Positions 11,641 to 22,735 of a DNA stretch of 64,000 nt are shown here, one piece after another. The stretch is taken from positions 117,988,610 to 118,052,609 of the forward strand of contig CM077647.1 of the NCBI GenBank assembly GCA_039707465.1. Direction: 5' to 3'. Positions within the stretch are counted from its first letter, which is position 1, and the number at the start of each line of letters is the position of its first letter. The DNA comes from Rhabdophis nuchalis. Taxonomy: Eukaryota; Chordata; Lepidosauria; Squamata; Natricidae. The position numbers were made by a program, and so were the translations under genes. A model generated the notes under the pieces. The model saw nothing but the letters and a program-made list of their open reading frames with translations, searched no databases and had not been told where the DNA came from.

Positions 11641-13118
11641 ATAGCGAAGGTTGTTGAGAGTGTGGTGGCAGGACAGTTCCCCCAGCACCTGGAAAAAACT
11701 GCCTATGTAGACTCGCGCCAGTCCGGTTTCCGACTCGGGTACAGGACTGAGACGGCATTGGTCGCATTGGTAGACGATCTCTGGAGGGCCCGGGATAGAG
11801 GTTGTTCCTCTATCCTGGTCCTGCTAGATCTCTCAGCGGCTTTTGATACCATCGACCATGGTATCCTATTGCACCGGCTGGGGGGGTTGGGAGGCACTGT
11901 ATTACGGTGGTTCTCCTCCTTCCTCTCCGACCAGTCGCAATTTGTGTTGGCAGGAGGGCAGAGGTTGACCTCAAGGCCCCTTGCATATGGGGTACCACAG
12001 GTCGGTTCTCTCGCCCCTTCAGTTCAACATTTATATGAAGCCGCTGGGTGAGATCATCCGTGGTTATGGGGTAGAGTTCCATCTGTATGCTGATGACACC
12101 CAGCTGTACATCTCTACCCCTAACCACCCCAACGATGCCGCCGAAGTGATGTCCCAGTGTTTGGAAGCCGTGTGAGCCTGGATGGGGAGGAACGGGTTCC
12201 GACTCAACCTGTTTAAAACCGAGTGGCTGTGGTTTCCGGCGCCACAACATAGCTAGTTGGTTCCATCTCTGGCTATCGGGGGCAAAACATTGGCTCCCGC
12301 AGAAAGGGCGTGCAACTTGGGTGTCGTCCTGGACTCTCGGCTGTCCTTGGATGACCATGTGACGGCCGTAGCCAGGGGGGGCTTCTATCAGGTATACCTG
12401 ATATGCCAGTTGCACCCCTTTCTGGATCGTGGCGCCTTACGCATGGTCACTCAAGCTCTTGTCACCTCCAGACTGGACTACTGCAATGCTCTCTACATGG
12501 GGCTCCCCTTGAGGTGCACCCTGAGACTTCAGTTAGTGCAGAATGCGGCCGCGCGGGGGATTTTGGGAGTCTGTAGACACTCCCATATAACACCTCTCCT
12601 GCGCGATCTGCACTGGCTGCCTATGGCCTTCTGGGTGCATTTCAAGGTCCTAGTGACCATCTTTAAAGCGCTCTATGGCATAGGACCTGGCTACTTGCAG
12701 GACCGCCTCCTGCCACATACCTCCACTTGACCTATCCGCTCCCACAGGGTGGGCCTCCTTAGGGTGCCGTCCGCCGGACAATGCTGGCTGGCGACTCCCA
12801 GGGGAAGAGCCTTCTCTGTGGCAGGTCCAGCCCTCTGGAACGACTTGCCCCCCTGACCTCCGCACAATCACGGACCTTCGCCTCTTCCGTCAAACACTAA
12901 AAACATACCTCTTCCATGCGGCTGGCCTGACATAGCTGTTTATATTATTGAATTTTAGCTGGGTTTTAAATTAAGTTTTAGCACGGGCCAAATTTATTTA
13001 ATTCAATTTTAAATTTATTTGATTGTCTGTATATTTATATTTTATTTTCTTATTCCTGTGCACCGCCCTGAGTCCCACTTGGGAGAGAGGGCGGTATAAA
13101 AGTACGATAAAATAAAAG
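11641..13118 (+). mobile_element. L2 LINE, RT and 3' end of the split plus-strand copy
   Basis: Encodes [69 protein letters not shown] and the SVAGPALWN-type end. Shifts near 12000 and a stop near 12173 make it inactive. Tail GGGCGGTATAAAAGTACGAT. Confidence 0.85.
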
Positions 13119-13308
13119 AAGACCCCCATCTTGTGAGGACATCTGTCTTGATCAGTTCAAGACCCAGAGGCCTATCATTCAAAAACTACCTAGACAGCTA
13201 AGTGAAGAATGGATCGAGTTATCTGAGGCTTACAAGGCAACGAACCTAGGCAGCAACCCCCACTTTCCTGTTCTTGAAGAATTTGTTGCCCACCAAACAG
13301 AGTGATAC

Positions 13309-13311
<3 letters not shown>

Positions 13312-13378
<67 letters not shown>
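13312..13378. repeat. (AAT)n microsatellite
   Basis: About 22 uninterrupted AAT units. 13120-13311 just before it reads as a decayed retroelement end (EEWIELSEAYKA-like plus-strand frame), consistent with an element of the type that targets TAA repeats, but not proven. Confidence 0.9.
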
Positions 13379-13379
<1 letters not shown>

Positions 13380-13399
13380 CCCCGATAGCCTCAGCATCA

Positions 13400-14830
13400 G
13401 AGCAAAATGGCTCCCAGCTGAAAATAACTCAGCCACAACTCTGGTTTGACCAAGAGTCTATTGCAGACTGCAAAACGAAAAACCTTCCTGTCTGTGAATA
13501 ATACAGAGGTTGCTACTTTGCCCACAAGAAAGTCAAAGGTCCAATCATCCTGCTTAAGTTTTTCAAAGGCCACTTGGCAGTCCTCTGCCCAATACAGTGG
13601 CTGGCTGGGCTGGGGCTTTTTCCCCACTCTCCCCCAGTCTTTATTAATTCTGTGATCAGTATGGCGATCTTCGCAAAGGAGGGGATGAATTGCCTATAGA
13701 AGTTTGTGAAACCCAGGAAACTTTGTAATTATTTGTGAGTCCATGGGATTTGCCACTAAAATGGCTTTCACCATCCATCTCCAATGTCTCACAAGACACT
13801 CTATATCATAGGTTAACTAGGCTGGTCTTACGGAATTCACATTTTGACAGTTTGGCATATTACTTGATGTACTAGGTTCACATGCTTCTCCATCATCTTC
13901 AATAGATGAGATTGTCATCCAAATACAGTAGGACTCCTTTCTAAGGGTCAGTGATAGCAAATCTTTTTGTTGTCACGTGCCAAAAGTGCACGACCCCCAC
14001 ATGCTCCACCCAGCCCCCATACATGTGAACATGACTCTCCTGTGATCCCCTGCCCCTATACATGCGTACATGACCTCCTGTGCTCCTCCTCCCCCCATGC
14101 ATGGTGCATGACTTCCCGTGCTTCCCCTCACCTCCTGTGCATGCATGTGTTATCCCACACTACCCCTGCTCCTGCACATGTACATGCAATCCATGCACAT
14201 GCAACCCCTTGCCCCCCGCGCATGCATTGCAGAGACCCAAAAATCAGCTTGCTGGCAGGAGGCGCACATACATGTGTGGTGGAGCTGAACTGGGGTGATG
14301 GCTCGCATTCCAACAGAGAGGGCTCTGTGTGCCACCTGTGGCACATGTGCCATAGGTTCACTATCATGGGTATAAGTGCTTGTGTAGCACTTCATTTATC
14401 AGCTGCATGACCATAACTGGGGCTCCCTATAATCCCAAGGGCATTACCCTAAATTGGTAGCATACTAACAGACAATTGAAGATGGACTTTCGTTTATTGC
14501 TTTCTTTGATTCTTACTCACTACTATGCTCCCTGAGTTCCAGTTTGGTGAACACATTCCCTTTGGTTAAATATCCTATCATATCTTTCACGAGCGAGAGT
14601 GGGTACATGTTTTTTGCACACACGTCATTTATCCCCCTAAAATCTCTGCGTAATCTCAATGATCCATTTTTTTTCTCCTTGAACATCATGGGGGCTTCTA
14701 CTTGAGATTTTGCAGGATGGATGAAGCCCCTGGCCAGGTTTTTATCCATGTAGTCTTTCAACACCCCTATTTTCTTTGGGGTCATTGAGTACATCTTGGG
14801 CTTTGGGAGTTTCATCCCTTGTAGGATCTC
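13400..14830 (-). mobile_element. Ty3/gypsy-type LTR retrotransposon pol fragment
   Basis: Minus strand 14815-14513 encodes LPKPKMYSMTPKKIGVLKDY, NLARGFIHPAKSQVEAPMMF, KKNGSLRLRRDFRGIND and YPLSLVKDMIGYL, the start of a gypsy reverse transcriptase. 13640-13400 encodes YWAEDCQVAFEKLK, the RT to RNase H linker. A MITE splits the two. No LTRs seen; a fragment, not an active element. Confidence 0.75.
13946..14369. mobile_element. hAT-like MITE inside the gypsy fragment
   Basis: Starts CAGTGATAGCAAATCTTTTT and ends ATAGGTTCACTATCATG, imperfect terminal inverted repeats, with CA/TG-rich interior. A partial copy of the right half lies at 23395-23555. No clear 8-bp duplication seen. Confidence 0.5.
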
Positions 14831-15025
14831 AACTGCACAGTCTATGGGATTCTGTAGGTGGCAGGGTAGTCTTGTAGACGGTCAGCTGGGGATCATCCTC
14901 AGTCTGAGTTCCCTCCACCTTTGCTGCTGGGGGGGGGGAGAATTCTATGACCTTGATGTGCCACTCACAATTTCTCCTTCCCCCATTTGGTCAGCTTTCT
15001 CTGACACTATTTGCAAGCAAATATA

Positions 15026-15421
15026 GGTAGTCCTCGACTTACAACAGTTCATCTAGCAACCATTCAAAGTTACAACAGCATTACAAAAAATGTGACCTAT
15101 GACTGTTTTTCACAGTTACGACTTTTGCAGTATCCTCATGATCACGTGATAAAAATTCAAATGCTTGGCAACTGATTCATATTTATGACTGTTGCTGTGT
15201 CCCAAGGTCATGTGATCCCCTCTTGTGATCTTCTGACAAGCATAGTCAATGGGGTAGCCAGATTCACTCAACAATTGGACTACAAACTTATAACCTCCAG
15301 TGATTCACTTATCCATTGAGGCAAGAAAGGTGCAAAGTGGGATAAAGTTCACTTAACAAGTGCCTCCTTTAACAACGGAAATTTTGGGCTCAATCATGAT
15401 CATAAGACAAGGACTACCTAT
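15026..15421. mobile_element. MITE, 'AGGTAGTCCTCGACTTA' family, copy 2
   Basis: TAGGTAGTCCTCGACTTACA at the left, AAGACAAGGACTACCTA at the right. The most intact of four copies. 15422-15944 holds no gene. Confidence 0.7.
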
Positions 15422-15944
15422 GTCTTATATATGCTCACAAGTCTGTTTCTTGTCCCTTCACAATAGTTCTCCATTTGGAAGATTGACTTGACCAGAATGG
15501 TCTTTAAATCAACAAAAAACTTTATACAATAAGCCATAAAGTGCTGATAGTAAACACACTATGATGAGGGGGGGAAATGAAGCTGGAAAAATATATTAGA
15601 TACCATTGAGTTCCATTAAAATAATGTTGCTGCTTTAAATGGCAATCAGCGGAAGTGAAGGAACGTTACCTTCATTATGAACTAGGATTGTGCCAAGACT
15701 TTCCCTGCTCTTATTATAGTTACAAGGCTGAAAAAAGCCAGTTACACATCCAAGATGGAGCCAACATTCTGATAGCCTTTGGGAAATAATTCCCAAATAA
15801 TCTTAAAATGAAAGTTGCATTCTAGAATACAATGGTTGCTTATTGAAAGACAAAATGATTAGTATGTGTTTGTACAAATTTTCAATGGGAAAAATGGTGA
15901 TTTAAAATGCCCTTGTTTTCATATTATGGAGAAGATACTATTGA

Positions 15945-16125
15945 GAACATGGAGTGCAGTGGTTAGAATGCAGTATTGCAGGCTGACTCTGCCTACTGCC
16001 AGAAGTTCAACCCTCACCGGCTCAAGGTTGACTCAGTCTTCCATCCTTCCGAGGATAGTAAAATGAGAACCCAGATTGCCAGATTGTTGGGGGCAATAGA
16101 AGTCTATTGCTATGATGAAAAAAAA
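15945..16125 (+). mobile_element. tRNA-derived SINE
   Basis: GCAGTGGTTAGAATGCAGTA head (box A-like), AGTTCAACCCT box B at 16004-16013, then the CTCAAGGTTGACTCAGTCTT body and a GGGGGCAATAG end: the tRNA-SINE layout abundant in snakes (from memory). Confidence 0.75.
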
Positions 16126-16416
16126 AGCTACAAGTTAATAACATTATTTGAGTGGGGGTCTTTTAGAGGCTTCTTTGTGTAGGTTTTAAAAAAAATTGTT
16201 TGCTTTAATTATATAGGAATTGAGTGAAGGGAAATTACTTTTATAAATAAGTTTAGACATACTTTGTTTTGAACAGAAGGGCTGTTATGACAGGAAGTTT
16301 GTGATCCTGTGTAAAATGAGGTCAATGCCTTTAAGGTGGTACTCTTTATCATTTAAGAGACAGATCTAATTGAGCCAGTCAACTTATAGCGCTAATTATT
16401 CAGCAGCAAAATAGCA

Positions 16417-16422
16417 TTTATT
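16417..16422 (-). promoter_or_regulatory. Polyadenylation signal AATAAA for growth hormone
   Basis: Minus-strand AATAAA about 185 nt past the growth hormone stop, at a usual distance for a vertebrate 3' UTR. Confidence 0.5.
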
Positions 16423-16603
16423 TTTGCACAGATACCAAGGAGCATTGAGGGACTCCACAAACAACAGAGCTTGAAATGCAATAGGTTGATCTTTACTTGA
16501 CTCAGGCATGTAGGCAGTTGGCACAGGAGTAGCCCATTCTCTTTCCCAGGTTCTAGGAAACTGCGTAGGAAAAGTGGAATGGAGAGGCGGGTCTTTTCTG
16601 CCT

Positions 16604-16804
16604 TTAGGGGACACAGCTGATCTCTCTGAAACGACGGCATTTCATCACTCGCAGGAAGGTCTCCACTTTGTGCAGGTCTTTCTTGAAGCAGGACAAGAGA
16701 TTGTAGTTTTTCAGCAAAGCGACTTCACTCCGTAGATTGAACTCAAACCTTTCATAGCTGGGTCTAAGCAGCGGAAGACTCTGGGAAGTACCATCCTCCA
16801 CCTC
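16604..16804 (-). CDS. GH1: Growth hormone exon 5 (C-terminal helix)
   Basis: 201 nt including TAA, acceptor atttccag/GAGGTG, phase 0. Encodes helix 4 with [20 protein letters not shown] and the CX7C C-terminal disulfide loop CRRFREISC. Both cysteine positions are intact although the surrounding residues have drifted. Confidence 0.92.
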   Translation of the reverse strand, partial: EVEDGTSQSLPLLRPSYERFEFNLRSEVALLKNYNLLSCFKKDLHKVETFLRVMKCRRFREISCVP

Positions 16805-18213
16805 CTGGAAATAGAGGTTGTAAGTGGAAAGAGTAGTACAAAAGTATTAAGAATCTCATTCTGCTTCAAAGAAATATCCAATATCATTTATAGTATTTTC
16901 AGTACTTGAGGATTCGGACATACTGTGTTTTTGTCATTGATTTTGTGGACTTTCTGTTTAATGAACATAAAAAGAATAGTGAGCCTGTAGCTGCATCATA
17001 TTGACCTTTCAACTGCATTCCTCCATGATCCATAGTTGGACAACTATAGTTAGGTGAAAGGATTCCCTTGGGAAAGCAACCTTGGGAAAGCATCTGAATA
17101 AAATCTGAGCTCTATATTGCTTACCAACTTTTGAGTTCTGGAGCAGGAGGCCAAGGGTTGTGCCAGTTGCAAATTAATGGGAGAGCTAAATGTGTCTGGA
17201 AGGCACTGAGTTGAAAAACATTACAATAACTATGAAGGGCTAATCTCAATCTGCAGATTCCATGATCATTGAACACAGATCCTTTTGAATTCATTTTGGG
17301 GTTTATTTTTCTTTTGATCTTAAAGAATACCTTAAATCCATATACTTTCTAGTTACAATCTCAACATCATATAATTTTCTTTATCCTTCATCAATAGCCT
17401 CATTCATATTATCATTTGATACAGGTAGTCTTCAATTTATGACTCGAATTGAGCCCAGAATTATGATTGCAAGTCATGCTGGTTATTAAGTGGGTCATCA
17501 GGTGACCAACCTGATTTTACTTCTTTTTGTGGCAGTTAAGCAAATACAAAAACAAGCCCATTGCCTAAGCACCCCAAAAGCAGTTTGGGGAGGGTTTTTT
17601 TTTTTTGCTGAAAACTGGAAGCCAATACCAATTTTCAGCAAGAAATGTCACAAATTGAGTGAGCTAATAGCAGGATGTGGCAGGCTGCAATTGAGGACTG
17701 TTTGCCAAGTGCCCAAAATGCGGTCATGTGACCAAAGATACCATACAACCTATGCGACTGGTCGTAAGCCAAGGTCTACCTATATTTTTTTATTTCTATA
17801 TTTTCCTATATTTCTATATTTTCCTATATTTCTATATTTTCCTTTATTTCTATGTTTTTGTAGTGTTAATAAATCATAATAGCAAGGCTTTCTCATTGGA
17901 AATTTGATAAATTAATAATTTTGATGCCTGTGATTGTTCTGATTTTTAGGAATAGAGAGGTCTGCCTTCTCTGGGTTCATAACATTAGCCAGGTGGGACA
18001 GCACAATCAGTGACAGCATTTAGAAAGTGCTCCTTGGAAGGGATTGCTTACCCTCATAAGAATTTGGATGCCTTGTCCCAAGTCTTGGAGTTTTTCGTAG
18101 ACTCTGTCTGAGGTCCCAAATACAAGACTGTTTGTAAACATCCTGCTTAGAAACCGTATAGGATTTAGCCAGGACTGGATGAGAATCTGTGAAAACCTCA
18201 GCAGTTCCGGGTC
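16604..18213 (-). CDS. GH1: Growth hormone (somatotropin), exons 4 and 5 only
   Basis: Exon 4 (18213-18052, 54 codons) encodes [44 protein letters not shown]. Exon 5 (16804-16604, 66 codons plus TAA) encodes [58 protein letters not shown]. These are helices 3 and 4 of growth hormone, a secreted pituitary cytokine acting through the GH receptor. Exon sizes, phase-0 junction and the three C-terminal cysteines (long-range partner plus CX7C loop) fit the family. Differences: NYNLL where NYGLL is usual, and an unusual end, REISCVP. Exons 1-3 were not found within the next several kb, so this could be a gene with long introns, a diverged duplicate, or a 5'-truncated remnant. The two visible exons show no disabling change. 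Confidence 0.88.
17421..17783. mobile_element. MITE, 'AGGTAGTCCTCGACTTA' family, copy 3, in growth hormone intron 4
   Basis: ACAGGTAGTCTTCAATTTAT at the left, GTCGTAAGCCAAGGTCTACC at the right. Sits between growth hormone exons 5 and 4. Confidence 0.65.
17783..17852. repeat. Tandem repeat, ~16-bp TATTTCTATATTTTCC unit
   Basis: Four to five near-identical units directly abutting the MITE. Confidence 0.75.
18052..18213 (-). CDS. GH1: Growth hormone exon 4
   Basis: 162 nt, phase 0 at both ends; acceptor tttctag/GACCC, donor AGG/gtaagc. The IQSWL and [16 protein letters not shown] motifs are hallmarks of GH helix 3. The length matches the avian/sauropsid exon (162) rather than the slightly longer mammalian one (from memory). 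Confidence 0.9.
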
Positions 18214-20862
18214 CTAGAAAAATAGATATAATTTTAAAAAAAGCAATTTAAAGACTTCCTTTTAGTTTCCTGATTTCCTAGAGCCAAAGAAGGAGAGCAA
18301 GGATAATAGCATTCAGTTGTCTGTCTTAAGATAAATGGCAATAGAAGTTCAACAGGCAAGAACAATTCTAGCCAAATCAAAAGCTCTTATTTTCTGATCA
18401 GTTTCTTGAGCCTGTTTTAAACCTGGTTTCTTGCTAAACAGCAGTTACACACTTTTCATTATTGCAGAGGACACGTATGGACAGGAATAGCTAAAGGTGC
18501 TTCCTAGATGGCTTTTAGATGTTTATAGATAGAATATATCTCTTTTGCTCCAATGAAAATATGACATGTAAAACTAATCCATAATATAATATGATCCATA
18601 GTATAATATGATCAATAATATGATCTGATTTCTTTTTGGTTTAAAGTAGAAGCTTCTCTATTTGGGAAATAATTGTTTATAAGCCACAGTGGATAAGCTT
18701 TTAGACATTTAATTAAGCCAAATTAAGCATTCTTGCCTAGCTTAGGTATGAAATTGATTAAATGAAAGAAGCAATAAGGAAGTACTATTTGGAGAATAGC
18801 ATGCCCTGGGTTGGATTGGCATAATATGCCTGAGTTTATTATACAAATCATAATTTGTGTTTGCCATTAACCATGTGCTCTATGAATCCAGGCTTGTGAT
18901 TTGTAAAGCATGACTTAAGTAGGTTGGTCTTTCTCAGTGTTGAGTTCAGATGCTATACAGAGGATACTTGCCTTGGCAGAAAAGAACAATTTGTTTGCAG
19001 AAAATGCTGCCTTCTATAAGTTTTCTAGCCTATCCCAGTTGCCTATGTGGCCTTCATCAAGAAGACACTTGAAAAGTCAGGGTTTACACTGCCAGAGTGC
19101 CATACTCTGAGGACTTGAACAAGCACCAAGGGAAAAATTCTACTTTCAAAATGTGTGTGCAGGGGAAAGAACAGGTATGAATATATTTCTGTGCTCTGGT
19201 TTATTTTACATGAAGTGAAAAGGCCCCATTTCTTATTGTGCTGTTTTTTATACTAATGTAAATTATACTAATTTAAATGAATGCTAAAACAGGTCTACAG
19301 GTTTGTGAGCTTCACATCCTAACTTTGTAAAACCATTTTTAGAAGAATAATTGTGCAATTGCCTTTATTATTTAATAATACAAAATTAAGGCATTATTTA
19401 AATATTTAAAACACTTTGCAAAAATGTCTTTAAAGCAAGCATATCAGAAAAGTGAAAACTTCCTGAAAATTATTTCTTTACAATATTTTTATTCTGCCTA
19501 TAATGCCACAGCTATTTCTAGAACCCATCACTTAAACAACTTCATCTAGTGGGACACAAGAGAAGTGCTTCTCTGTTGCCATGCCTGCCTTATGGGACAG
19601 TTTGAAATGTGGATGGCCCTGATTCTGCTCTCTTTCAGGGCTTTCAAAACCCAAATTTTCCCTCGGCACAAAGTCTGGAGATTTTGTACCCATCTGCATT
19701 GTTCTTGATTGGATGAAGTTGGCCATGATATACTTGATTAATTTTAATGTATGTTTTGCAATCATCAGATGCAAAGTATCTGGAGCATACATTGCTGTTC
19801 AGAAGATTTATTCTTCAAGCCTATACACAAGAATCTAGTCAACTAAAAGTTCAACACTGAATTGACATCAAATAAGGGTGAGTGGAATTCAAGAGGGGTT
19901 GTATTTAGACCGTTTATGGGATTACTCTAGGCTGATGTTTAGCTCCAACCCTTAGCTCTGGCTGCGTCTTCTCTTGCAGTTATTATGTGTGATTTCCATT
20001 TGTGTGTGCTGCCCTAAATCACTTGCTGATTGGGTAGCGATATAAACTGTTTGAATGCATAAAGTGTACAACTTTAAAACATATTTTGCATAATTTAAAA
20101 AGTTGCTAATGATTGTCATTGTGGAAGAAAAGACTTGAGTTCTTATCTATTCCTTAAAAATCCCCTTTGGATTCTAAACAATGGTAGCAACCATTTGTAT
20201 AATGTTTCATTAGGCACAATTACGGCATTGATTTATCTCTCTTTATACTTGAATAAAACTTTTAGGCATTAGTCCCAACTTTGTTTTCTTTTGAAAACCA
20301 AAACTAAAAACACTCAATGTTCAGAATATGGAGGATTTAATAATTGAGAACAAAGTTCTGTTATTTAGGTCATGATGCTGAGTATGTTAATCTTTACATA
20401 GCAAGTGTATTGTTTGCTCATCAGTCGCGGAGTTGGTAACACGCCCACAGGGGCTTATGCAAGCCAGCCAGGGATCTTCCAATCTGTAACATAAAAAAAA
20501 AAGGTTTTATGTCACTCCATTAATAAACACAGATTTAGGAGGTGAGTTGTGTACCTTTTCTCAGAAACCCCTCATATGAGCATGATGATAACATCGTATA
20601 AAGGTCATCTCCTAGGAAAGCCATTGTGGGAGGGAAAGAAAGAAGTTGCATCCCATCCATCTTTGATGTCTAATAACCGAGGAGGTAGAAACATCTGGGA
20701 CTGTTTTTTTCTTCCTTTCCCTCAGAGTTGGTTTTAGATAACGGCCACATTTTGAACACTTTGTAAAATTCTGGTCACCTGCACCTCATGAGGTTGCATC
20801 ATTGCTGGAGACTACACAAAAGACAAAATGGAACACACTTTCTTTGAAGAAATGTGTCCTAG
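18214..20862. other. No gene seen upstream of growth hormone exon 4
   Basis: Searched on the minus strand for growth hormone exons 3, 2 and 1 (PEDQR, CYSETIP, SNLFANAV-type motifs) without success. AT-rich. A minus-strand open frame at 19792-19532 has no recognisable product. Confidence 0.5.
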
Positions 20863-20870
20863 CTTGGCAG

Positions 20871-21118
20871 CAGGGTTGAGTTGCTGCCAGTGTTGCTGCC
20901 GATTTGCTTTGCACAAACTTTGTGCAGTTGACTGTAAATTGTTCTGCGCATGCAGAACAGAAAAAAGTTTACTTAAAAATATGCTGGAAACGGCAGCAGT
21001 GCCTGGGGAACTGGTATGGGGGTGTGGCCAGCCTAGGTCACTGCGGGTTCACCAATCAAGGCCAAAATGCCACTACCAGTTTCCTGAACTGGTCCGAACT
21101 GGTAGCAACCCACCTCTG
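20871..21118. mobile_element. hAT-type MITE with perfect 8-bp target duplication
   Basis: CAGGGTTGAGTTGCTGCC at the left matches the complement of GGTAGCAACCCACCTCTG at the right (14 of 18). Flanked by CTTGGCAG at 20863-20870 and 21119-21126. Same family as the elements at 23674 and 47796. Confidence 0.8.
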
Positions 21119-21654
21119 CTTGGCAGCCTGCAATGTATTGAACTACGAGGCTTGCTTATTGGGATTCTGGGAGTTGTAATGAACCAGAGAGAACTGGGGT
21201 GTGGAAGGAAGTGTGGCTTAGGAAATTATCAGTGAAAGTAAAAGGCATCTGATGGACAGCATCAAATGGGTAGGGAAAAGGCTTCAGAAGTCTTCATTAG
21301 CACTTAGCATTTGGTCAGCAAACTGCTTAGATACTGTAGTGAGTTGCATTAAGTACCAAATCAAATAAATTCATTATGATCAAAACCATTACAAAGAAGG
21401 TGGGATACAGTTATTTAAAAAGCACAAAGGGAAAATCTGAATCATACAAAATTAGAAAGCTAAAAGATACAAAAGATAAGATTTAAAATTAGTTAGGTAT
21501 AGGAAAGGATAAAAGGTTAGTATGTGCTCTCTAATACATAAACTAGTGCCTGTTTAAGTCCATTCTATAGCACAGGTCATCAACCAATGAATTTTGAGAA
21601 CCGCTACATTCAATATAATCATTGTTTCTATAGTTTTGTGATCATCTTAAAGAC

Positions 21655-21965
21655 TAATAGAACCAGTTTGGTATAGTTGTTAAGACACAGTATAGAAAGA
21701 AGGAGTCTGTGTGTTCTAGTCCTGCCTCAGGCACAAGGTCAACTAGGCGACCTTGGGCCAGTCCCTCTCTTTCAGCCTTAAGAAAGAGGCAATATCAAAC
21801 TTAGGCACTTAGTGTCTAAGGCAGGACTAGAACTCACAGATTCCTTATTTCTAGCCTGTGTCTTAACAACTACATGAAACTGGCAAACCACTTCTGAAAT
21901 CTTGCCAAGAAAACTGTGGGAGTTGTCCAGCCAGTCTCCAGGTGTCAAAAAGTGACTCAAAGACA
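21655..21965. mobile_element. Two Sauria-type tRNA SINE fragments, tail-to-tail
   Basis: Plus: CCAGTTTGGTATAGTTGTTAA ... ACCTTGGGCCAGTCCCTCTC (21663-21775). Minus: a second copy read in reverse, from AAGTGACTC..., GCCAAGAAAACTG, through AGTCCTGCCTTAGACACTAA (21965-21780). 21127-21654 holds nothing recognisable. Confidence 0.65.
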
Positions 21966-22023
21966 CCAAAGTAAATGAATAACTAAAATATAAACTAGTT
22001 AGTTTAATCTTACTTAAGCTTTT

Positions 22024-22320
22024 GTGAATCAGTCAAATTCATCAGGTACCCAAAGCCATTCAGTCTTGCCAGTGGATGTGGTAGTACCTGGAGACAGCAG
22101 AATAGAAGATAAAGAACTGAAGAAGCTAACAAAATACATAGACCTACAAATAGAAAGATTGTGGCAAAAGCAAGCAAAGATGGTACCAATAGTAAGGGAC
22201 ACCTTGGGTGCAATCTCAAAACAACTGGAGCACCATATGAACACCATTTGGCATCAACAAATCTGCCATAAGGCAATTGCAAAAGGCAGCTTTGCTTGAA
22301 ACAGCTTCCATCCTGCAATA
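22024..22320 (+). mobile_element. Non-LTR retroelement C-terminal fragment
   Basis: Encodes VDVVVPGDSRIEDKELKKL, YIDLQIERLWQKQAKMVPIV and DTLGAISKQLE, a conserved C-terminal stretch of a LINE family that I associate with R4/Dong-type elements. A reverse copy lies at 49560-49900. Confidence 0.55.
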
Positions 22321-22633
22321 ATATCTGTAACAACATCCATATCTGCCTATCCCAGGTCCTCAAAAAGGACTTGAAAGATAGATAAAAATAACAAATCCAG
22401 TCTGACTATCAATGGATGCATTTTTGAATGTTCAGGTGATTGAGTTTCATGTTTAATGAATAAAATAAAAACAATAAAAACAATAAATAAAATAATAATT
22501 TAAAATAACAAGAAACCAACACCTCTTCTACTGGTCACGTAATGAAAGTTGAGCCCAAACTAATGTTCATCCTGTAAAGAAAAAACTTTAAACTTTTGGA
22601 AACAACTTTTGTTGGCCAGCAAGGGAGGCTTAC

Positions 22634-22735
22634 CCGGGCCAGGTCCGTTGGTCAGGTTAGCTTGGAGTCCCATCTTGAGTGCCAAAGCGTTGGAAGAAAT
22701 ATCCATCTGTTCAGTTCCAAGCCGGGAGAAAGACA
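22634..22735 (-). other. Candidate orphan coding exon
   Basis: 102 nt, phase 1 at both ends; acceptor atatttccag, donor CCCGG/gtaagc. The open frame includes SFSRLGTEQMDISSNALALK and ends NLTNGPGP. It does not look like growth hormone exons 1-3 or like any repeat recognised here. Splice sites are good but there is no partner exon, so it is unassigned. Confidence 0.3.

Noticed and set aside
13230..13501. Poly-Leu and poly-Ile open frames
   Set aside because: Translation of the (AAT)n microsatellite.
18985..19030. Plus-strand reading NNLFAENAAFYK resembling growth hormone exon 2
   Set aside because: Wrong strand relative to GH exons 4 and 5; similarity stops after five residues.
20400..20480. 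Possible minus-strand exon after TTACAG, reading LEDPWLACISPCGRV
   Set aside because: No donor, a stop soon after, and no resemblance to growth hormone or any other family.
22010..22363. Minus-strand hydrophobic open frame
   Set aside because: Antisense to a recognisable retroelement C-terminal fragment.
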